Shown: positions 58,192-64,000 of the stretch, piece by piece | Layout: each line of letters begins with the position of its first letter | Numbering within the stretch: position 1 is the stretch's first letter | From: Alterisphingorhabdus sp051668705 | GTDB lineage: Bacteria > Pseudomonadota > Alphaproteobacteria > Sphingomonadales > Sphingomonadaceae | NCBI RefSeq assembly: GCF_051668705.1 | Contig: NZ_CP196351.1 | Span: 2,232,001-2,296,000, forward strand | Length of the DNA: 64,000 nt | Reading direction: 5' to 3' | Program-made: the position numbers and the translations under genes | Notes under the pieces: generated by a model | Seen by the model: only the letters and a program-made list of their open reading frames with translations | What the model was told of the DNA's origin: nothing | The model's database searches: none

Positions 58192-61100
58192 TCAGCTGCG
58201 GCCGAGCAATATCCTTGCCTGACTAGAAATCTGCGCCAACATGGAAATACTGGGCGGCACCATATTTTGCGCGCGTTGCACCAGACGCCGGAACAACGTC
58301 ACACGCCCTTCATTCTGCTGAGTCCAGCTTGCGACATAGGCTACTGGATCATCTGACGCCGACAAGAAATCGAGGCGCATTTGTTGCAAATCACGCGCCA
58401 TGCCTGCCACCAACAAGCGTTCCCAAGGGTCCGATGGGTTCATCTGAGCCACGGTCAATTGCACCCAGTCCAGTGAGAGCGCTGAGCCAATATCTGTGAA
58501 TGCCCGGGTAAGAATATCTGGCGCAATACCGCTTTTGTTAGACAGGCGGCTAAGGCCAATAACACCGTCCAGCTTATAAAGGCGCACAACTTTTTCGGCG
58601 ATTTCACTGCTGACGCCCTGTGCGATCATCTCTGACTGCAGCGAAGTATGCTGGTTTAGCGATTGCCTGTTGAGCAAATCATCAACCTGAGCGCTCAATC
58701 TGTGGGCAGGCTCTCGTAACGCATCGACGAACTTGCCGGGCAGCAACTGGTCAGTATTGTTGCGAACAATATCCGCCATTTGAGACCGCACGGCCAGAGC
58801 GATACGATCAAACAGCATCAGCCTGATTGCTTCGTCAATCGCGGCTTCGTCTATGGCGTTCCACAGGCTGGGCAAATCGAACAATTGCTCGGCAATGACA
58901 AAAGCCATGCCGATATCGCCCAATGAGCAGCCTTCTTCTTCTGCCAATTCCATTGGGTGCGCAATGCCCATGCGGTTGATAACGCGGTTGGCCAATTTGG
59001 TCGCGATAATTTCATTGCGCAATTGATGCGATTGTATCGCTACGGAGTGGTCATTGCGCAATTGCTTTGGAAAGGCGGCATCCAGTGATGCGTTCAGGGT
59101 GTCGTCCCCAATCCAATGGCTATGTTCTATAGCATCTTGCAGGGCCAATTTGGCAGTGGACATCAACACAGCAAGCTCTGGCCGCGTCAATCCCTGGTCA
59201 TCACCGATACGCCGTTTCAAAATATCGTTTCTGGCAAGCCCTTCAACCGCTCTGTCGAGCAGGCCTTGTTCTTCAAAGGTTTCGATAATCCGCAAATAAG
59301 ATGGCAAGGCCGCTGCACCGCCGCACTCTGCAATAGAAAGGCCCAGCGTTTGCAGACGGTTATCTTCCAGCACCAATGCGCTGACATCATCTGTCATATC
59401 TTCCAGCAGTGTATTGCGCTGGACATCATTCAAATCGCCAGCACGCACTACTGCACTTAGCGCAATTTTGATGTTCACTTCATTATCCGAACAATCAACA
59501 CCGGCGCTGTTATCAATAAAGTCCGTATTTACGCGGCCATTGTTAAGCGCAAATGCTATGCGTGCAGCCTGCGTTATACCCAGATTTGCGCCCTCACCAA
59601 TCGCCTTGCAACGCAGCTGTTCTGCATCAATGCGCAGGCTATCATTGACGGTGTCTGACACATCAACATTGCTTTCTGCCGCAGCCTTTACATAGGTGCC
59701 AATGCCGCCAAACCAAAGCAGATCAACCTCTGCCAGCAATATTGCGCGGATAAGATCATCCGGTGCCATCTCGTCATCTTCAAGCCCGAACAGAGCCTTA
59801 ATCTCAGGAGTGAGCTTCACGCTTTTCTGATTGCGCGCGAAGATCGCACCCCCTTTTGACATGGTGTCACGGTTATAATCGTCCCAGCTTGATCGCGGCA
59901 GATCAAAAAGGCGTTTGCGCTCATCCCAGCTTTTCGCTGGATCAGGGTCAGGATCGATGAAGATATGCATATGGTTGAATGCGGCAACCAGTTTGATCGC
60001 TTTCGACAACAACATGCCATTGCCAAACACGTCGCCCGACATATCGCCGCAACCCACAACGCTGATTGGTTCGCGCTGAACATCAACGCCCATTTCCAAG
60101 AAGTGGCGCTGCACGGAAACCCACGCCCCGCGTGCTGTAATACCCATTGCTTTATGGTCATAACCATTGCTGCCACCACTGGCGAAAGCATCGCCCAGCC
60201 AAAAATTGCGATCTATCGCAATGGCATTGGCAGTGTCGGAGAATGTTGCTGTGCCCTTATCAGCGGCGACAACAAAATAAGGGTCTTCACCGTCACAAAT
60301 TACCACTTGCTCAGGGTGGACCAACTTACCGTCGACAATATTATCGGTAATGGACAGCAGTGAATCAATAAATGTCTTATATGCCGATCTGCCAGCCTCT
60401 GCCCAAGCATCACGGTCTATTGCAGGATCCGGCAATGCTTTGGGGAAGAAGCCGCCTTTTGCTCCGCTTGGTACAATAACCGCATTTTTAACGCGTTGGG
60501 CCTTCATCAGACCCAATATTTCTGTGCGGAAATCATCCCGTCTGTCAGACCAGCGCAACCCGCCCCGCGCGACCGGACCGGTGCGCAGATGGATGCCTTC
60601 TACGGTTGGGGAATAGACAAAAACCTCTCTCCACGGCACAGGCTTTGGCAATCCAGGAACCATAAGACTGTCTATCTTAAAGGCCAGAGCTGCCCGACCA
60701 GAGGGCGCAAAGGCATTGGTTCGTACAATCGCGAGCACCAAATCACGCATCAGTCGCAACAGTCGGTCATCATCAATAGCCGCAACATTTTTTAAGCCTG
60801 TAGCGATAGCCCTTATGGACTTTTTCTCTGCTTTGCTGCGATCACCGGTGAAATTCGGATCATGCCGTATTGTGAACAGCGCCATAATTTCGCGGGTAAC
60901 ATTGGGTGCATCGCGCAGTGCATCAACCACAGTTTCTATACCGTAAGACAAGCCGGTTTGGCGCAGATAGCGGAACCATGCCCGCAGCAGCAGCACATCA
61001 AATTCGCTCAGACCATTTATGGTAATCAACTGGTTGAAATGATCATCTTCCGCGCGGCCATCCAGCACATTGCCAATGGCCGTTTGCAGCAATTCAGCGC

Positions 61101-62904
61101 GAGACAGTATCTGTTCGACATTGGCGCGCGATTGCACCTGCAAGCGGAAATCATGGATATAGCCCAAATCACCATCGTTCAGCGGCGTGGGGATTTCTTC
61201 CAAAACATCAAAACCAAACTGCTCCAGCACCGGCACGGCTTCTGACAGAGCTATAGCGCCCTTCACCTGATAGAGTTTCAACCGCAAAGAGTTGCTACCG
61301 TGTTCGCTCTGTGATGGCTCAGCACCATCAGGTAGGCACAAACGCGCGCATCTGCGCGTATCATCATTCAATCCGCGCAGTTTGATAATATCGATAGCAG
61401 CTTCACGCGCGCCAGAATCAGCACGGTAATTGTCTGGAAAGGCTTCTGCATAAAGCAACGCCATGGCCGTTGCTCGGCTAGGCTCACCCAGATCAGAAAG
61501 CGCATTTTCTACTTCCGGCAACCAGCCGCGCACCATCTGTTTCAACTGCTGGTCAAGCCTGGCGCCATCTGGAATACGGCCATCATTACGCAGATCAAGC
61601 ACATAACGCAGCAGTGCAATCTGCCCGTCCTCCAGCGATATGCTCCAGCTCAATACCGGTGAATTGCTCGCCTCTTTCAGCATATCCTCAATGGCTATGC
61701 GGCGACCCGTAGAGACATCGTCACGCGGCAGCCAGACAAAGACTAGCAAATGACGCCCCAGCGCCGATTGAATGGTGATGAGTTTGGGCCGCGGCCTGTC
61801 TGCCAGTGACATAGAGGTGAGAGCGACATGTTCGATATCATCTTGCCCCATGGGTAAGAGCAAATCATGCGGCAATTTGGTCAATGCATGCGCCAGCGCT
61901 TTGCCGGCATGCCCTGCTGGATCAAAGCCATATTTCTTGCTTATTCTGGCCAGATGCGCACGCAACACCGGCACCTTGGCCGGAGCAGCAGCCAGTGCTG
62001 CACTGGTCCAGATGCCAGCGTGAACCGACAGTCCGCTAACCACATTATCCTTGCCTGTTGGAACAATGACCAGATCCATAGGGACGCGGCGATGAACGGT
62101 CGAAATAGTGTTGGATTTGATAACCAGCGGAGCAGGATTTCCCTGCTCAAACCATTTCGCCGCTTTCTCATAAGATGCAGGCGCCAAAAGAGGCTGATCA
62201 GATACTTTAACCAGGCCCTTACGCTCTGTAACTTCCCCATTACGGGACCAATGTAGATGCGCCAATTGCGTAAGATTGCGGTCCAGAAACCATTCGAGCA
62301 ATCCCCGCCCTTCGGCATCTTCAAGCCATGCCGCATCCTTTGCCAGCACATCTTGTAATGGGCGCCAGTCATCCACTACAGCGCGCGTATCATTAAGGGT
62401 CTGCGCTAATGCTGTGGTCAACTGTCTGCGTATTTTCGCGTCGGCGCGCTGCATTTCGATATACACAACGGATTCCTGCTGTCCGCCAGCAGGTAATTCA
62501 TCTGTAATTGATAACAGTTCACCCTGCCCCCCGCGCACCACAGACACTAAGGGATGGATGATCCGGTCGATGGAAAGACCGGCCGCGCTAATTTCCCCAG
62601 CAATAGAGTCGACCAAAAACGGCATATCATTATTCACAATAATAAGCCGAATGAAGCGGCGGTCTTTGGCTTCACCATCATCAAAAGACGTAACCGCACT
62701 CTCCATTGCAATAATCGGAGCATTTTCTGTACGGTTCATCATTGCAGCGAGGGCAAATGTTGCAGCCTCATCACAGGCTGGCCCTTCAAAACCTTCATTT
62801 TCTCCAGGCAATGCGCCTTGCAAAAAAGCATCGCGCAAAGCAGTGAAAAGCGCATGATTTGTACCCAAATATGGGGTTATTTCGGACTGGTTTTTGTCAG
62901 ACAT
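58192..62904 (-). CDS. gdhB: NAD-specific glutamate dehydrogenase, large (180-kDa class)
   Basis: The 1570-residue enzyme oxidises glutamate to 2-oxoglutarate and ammonia with NAD. It is of the L_GDH class: N-terminal ACT-like regulatory modules (about 1-500), a catalytic core with GPVARGGLRWSDRRDDFRTE and GAKGGFFPK (about 770-825; Lys in the dehydrogenase site), FGNGMLLSKAIKLVAAFNH near 970 and ELLWFGGIGTYVKA-like LLWFGGIGTYVKA near 1065, and a helical C-terminal domain ending in LLGRS. Alphaproteobacteria such as Caulobacter use this enzyme for glutamate catabolism and cell-division control (GdhZ). It complements gltBD in this window, which runs the reverse direction. Identification is firm; the start is the ATG at 62904. 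Confidence 0.95.
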   Translation of the reverse strand: MSDKNQSEITPYLGTNHALFTALRDAFLQGALPGENEGFEGPACDEAATFALAAMMNRTENAPIIAMESAVTSFDDGEAKDRRFIRLIIVNNDMPFLVDSIAGEISAAGLSIDRIIHPLVSVVRGGQGELLSITDELPAGGQQESVVYIEMQRADAKIRRQLTTALAQTLNDTRAVVDDWRPLQDVLAKDAAWLEDAEGRGLLEWFLDRNLTQLAHLHWSRNGEVTERKGLVKVSDQPLLAPASYEKAAKWFEQGNPAPLVIKSNTISTVHRRVPMDLVIVPTGKDNVVSGLSVHAGIWTSAALAAAPAKVPVLRAHLARISKKYGFDPAGHAGKALAHALTKLPHDLLLPMGQDDIEHVALTSMSLADRPRPKLITIQSALGRHLLVFVWLPRDDVSTGRRIAIEDMLKEASNSPVLSWSISLEDGQIALLRYVLDLRNDGRIPDGARLDQQLKQMVRGWLPEVENALSDLGEPSRATAMALLYAEAFPDNYRADSGAREAAIDIIKLRGLNDDTRRCARLCLPDGAEPSQSEHGSNSLRLKLYQVKGAIALSEAVPVLEQFGFDVLEEIPTPLNDGDLGYIHDFRLQVQSRANVEQILSRAELLQTAIGNVLDGRAEDDHFNQLITINGLSEFDVLLLRAWFRYLRQTGLSYGIETVVDALRDAPNVTREIMALFTIRHDPNFTGDRSKAEKKSIRAIATGLKNVAAIDDDRLLRLMRDLVLAIVRTNAFAPSGRAALAFKIDSLMVPGLPKPVPWREVFVYSPTVEGIHLRTGPVARGGLRWSDRRDDFRTEILGLMKAQRVKNAVIVPSGAKGGFFPKALPDPAIDRDAWAEAGRSAYKTFIDSLLSITDNIVDGKLVHPEQVVICDGEDPYFVVAADKGTATFSDTANAIAIDRNFWLGDAFASGGSNGYDHKAMGITARGAWVSVQRHFLEMGVDVQREPISVVGCGDMSGDVFGNGMLLSKAIKLVAAFNHMHIFIDPDPDPAKSWDERKRLFDLPRSSWDDYNRDTMSKGGAIFARNQKSVKLTPEIKALFGLEDDEMAPDDLIRAILLAEVDLLWFGGIGTYVKAAAESNVDVSDTVNDSLRIDAEQLRCKAIGEGANLGITQAARIAFALNNGRVNTDFIDNSAGVDCSDNEVNIKIALSAVVRAGDLNDVQRNTLLEDMTDDVSALVLEDNRLQTLGLSIAECGGAAALPSYLRIIETFEEQGLLDRAVEGLARNDILKRRIGDDQGLTRPELAVLMSTAKLALQDAIEHSHWIGDDTLNASLDAAFPKQLRNDHSVAIQSHQLRNEIIATKLANRVINRMGIAHPMELAEEEGCSLGDIGMAFVIAEQLFDLPSLWNAIDEAAIDEAIRLMLFDRIALAVRSQMADIVRNNTDQLLPGKFVDALREPAHRLSAQVDDLLNRQSLNQHTSLQSEMIAQGVSSEIAEKVVRLYKLDGVIGLSRLSNKSGIAPDILTRAFTDIGSALSLDWVQLTVAQMNPSDPWERLLVAGMARDLQQMRLDFLSASDDPVAYVASWTQQNEGRVTLFRRLVQRAQNMVPPSISMLAQISSQARILLGRS

Positions 62905-63036
62905 GGCGAGGCCTTAGGCTCCTCTTTCGCGTCAGAGAAGTCTGCCCTATGCGCCTTTTTCAAGCGACGCTCAAGTCTAATAGCGTGTAATAATGAATTT
63001 GCATGAGTTTTCGATTATTACAAGATCGGTAACGGC

Positions 63037-64000
63037 CTAACAGATTTTGCGAACCACCATATCGGTGATTTTGCTATCGGCAGATACTGCTGCAACAACC
63101 AATTGACCATCGGCATCACGTCGCACAACCAAAACGCCAAATTCTGCATCGGCCAGATCAATCGCGTCAATTGGCTGGGCATCAACTTGACGCAATGTTT
63201 GATAGGCTTCTTCCAGTGTATTTTGGACGCTGGCATCTTCACCATCAGGACGGCGCAACCGACGTTCTTCACGAACAACGCCTTTCAAACCACCTTCATG
63301 GCTATCCAAAAAGTCTGGTAAACCGCCAATAGGCAATGATTTGCGATGGGCATATGATAAGGCAGCCGCATATTCTGTCAGGCGCGTCTTGTCATATTCT
63401 GCGCCAAAGACCAGCTTCACAATTGGTGTCATGGGCGCGCGGTCTTGTACCGTTATGCCCGCACCTTCCAATGCGCTGTCCAGTGATTGCGGCTCGCGCT
63501 CTGCGACCAAGGAGACATCATAAGCAAGGCCAATAGCCCGGTATAAAGCGCCGCGGCTGCGCGATTCACTCTGCGCGGCCTTTTCTGCCTGCATCTGTGC
63601 AAGGCCCAGCCATTCGTGCAAATCTGCATCTTCTGAAGGCTGATTGAGTGTTTCTTCGCTATCCTCAACTGGCGCATCAATGTCTTGCTCGACCTGATCT
63701 TCGCTCAGCAATTCCGAAGACGCCGAAGCCGAAAACGCTAGGCTGTGACGCTGCGATGGGACTGAGTCTGAAATGCTGCCATTGAGAGGGTCCGCACTCA
63801 CCGACAATGGCGTGTGCATTTTCTCAACATCTTCATCCTTGCGCGCTGACTCACCAAAAGCGACATCCGGCAAAATCAGCTCGTCATCCTGGTCTGAATG
63901 CTCACCCTGATTATCCCAGACTGATGGGGCATCAGTAAATAGCTGCTGCTCACCCAATGCCTGCTCAACTTCCAAGAGCAGTTCGTCTGTGCTGGTTTTA
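63037..64000 (-). CDS. Unrecognised protein, C-terminal part (N-terminus beyond window)
   Basis: The frame is open from the window edge, so the start lies outside; TTG at 63975 is inside the coding region, not a likely start. The visible part, about 320 residues, begins acidic and disordered (about 1-150, rich in Asp, Glu, Ser) and ends in a folded domain with GLAYDVSLVAEREPQSL, VKLVFGAEYDKTRLTEYAAAL, a helical region and a C-terminal strand-rich EFGVLVVRRDADGQL... ending in VRKIC. I do not recognise a family. It lies upstream of the NAD-GDH gene on the same strand with a 132-base gap that contains a short inverted repeat (GTAATAA / TTATTAC, 62987-63021). Confidence 0.65.
   Translation of the reverse strand, partial: KTSTDELLLEVEQALGEQQLFTDAPSVWDNQGEHSDQDDELILPDVAFGESARKDEDVEKMHTPLSVSADPLNGSISDSVPSQRHSLAFSASASSELLSEDQVEQDIDAPVEDSEETLNQPSEDADLHEWLGLAQMQAEKAAQSESRSRGALYRAIGLAYDVSLVAEREPQSLDSALEGAGITVQDRAPMTPIVKLVFGAEYDKTRLTEYAAALSYAHRKSLPIGGLPDFLDSHEGGLKGVVREERRLRRPDGEDASVQNTLEEAYQTLRQVDAQPIDAIDLADAEFGVLVVRRDADGQLVVAAVSADSKITDMVVRKIC

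Noticed and set aside
1..64000. CRISPR array, prophage, IS element, integron or rRNA operon
   Set aside because: No regularly spaced repeats, transposase, integrase or phage structural genes are encoded, and gene content is housekeeping throughout.

Overview
The window is a chromosomal segment of an alphaproteobacterium, most likely of the order Sphingomonadales. Pointers are a MucR/Ros-type regulator, a SciP (DUF1153) cell-cycle regulator, the very large 180-kDa class NAD-glutamate dehydrogenase, a ribosomal protein L21 with a long Ala/Lys/Pro tail, a large TonB-dependent receptor, and the coq7-dsbB-ctpA and ubiG/lysC arrangements. By eye the G+C is about 50%, low for the order, so a lineage such as Sphingorhabdus-like marine or freshwater relatives is possible; the genus is inference. 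Gene density is high, genes often touch or overlap, and I see no phage, IS element, CRISPR array, rRNA or plasmid backbone. It reads as core chromosome, not an island.

Layout. 1-3.8 kb: the start of a secreted M16 protease (minus strand, cut by the window edge), then nfuA, a RutE-like nitroreductase, tsaB, rimI and a mucR-type regulator. 4.0-10.6 kb: fur, a plsC-type acyltransferase, miaB, phoH, ybeY and a CorC-type CBS protein, with a lipoprotein sugar dehydrogenase gene inserted in the opposite orientation between phoH and ybeY. 10.7-16.1 kb: a GT4 glycosyltransferase, a small membrane protein (minus), rarA, a serine hydrolase and a quinone oxidoreductase in an overlapping run. 16.2-21.5 kb: an MscS-like membrane protein, an RNase H-fold (DUF429-like) protein, tRNA-Thr(UGU) and a TonB-dependent receptor.

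21.5-26.8 kb: mixed small genes including rplU-rpmA, a ProX-type deacylase, a VOC protein, a renalase-like flavoprotein and uppP. 27.1-34.7 kb: a glutamate synthase cluster in the order gltD, two secreted DUF2059-like proteins, a tiny apparently frameshifted secreted ORF, gltB. 34.8-42.4 kb: an outer-membrane barrel, a GST, a GNAT protein, ubiG divergent from lysC, a palindromic repeat, a nitronate-monooxygenase-like flavoprotein and two bacterial PH-domain membrane proteins (YdbS/YdbT type). 42.4-50.3 kb: a PhoD-type phosphatase lipoprotein, a DUF885 hydrolase, an unknown secreted protein, coq7, dsbB, ctpA and mnmA. 50.5-58.2 kb: sciP with an uncertain upstream ORF, a YeaQ/GlsB membrane protein, an RND efflux adaptor and pump, and a DUF445 membrane protein. 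58.2-64.0 kb: the NAD-glutamate dehydrogenase and the C-terminal part of an unrecognised protein that runs off the window.

Functional themes are tRNA modification and decoding quality control (tsaB, miaB, mnmA, a ProX deacylase, tRNA-Thr), ribosome maturation (ybeY, rplU, rpmA, rimI), envelope biology (plsC, uppP, dsbB, ctpA, TonB receptor, RND pump), ubiquinone synthesis (ubiG, coq7), and glutamate metabolism at both ends (ammonia assimilation by GltBD, glutamate oxidation by NAD-GDH).

I did not find a clearly new biological system. The observations most worth checking are the frameshifted secreted mini-ORF inside the glt cluster, a lineage-specific insertion with a 24-residue tandem duplication in the RND pump, and several perfect palindromes placed just upstream of mucR, fur, the TonB receptor and an outer-membrane protein gene.
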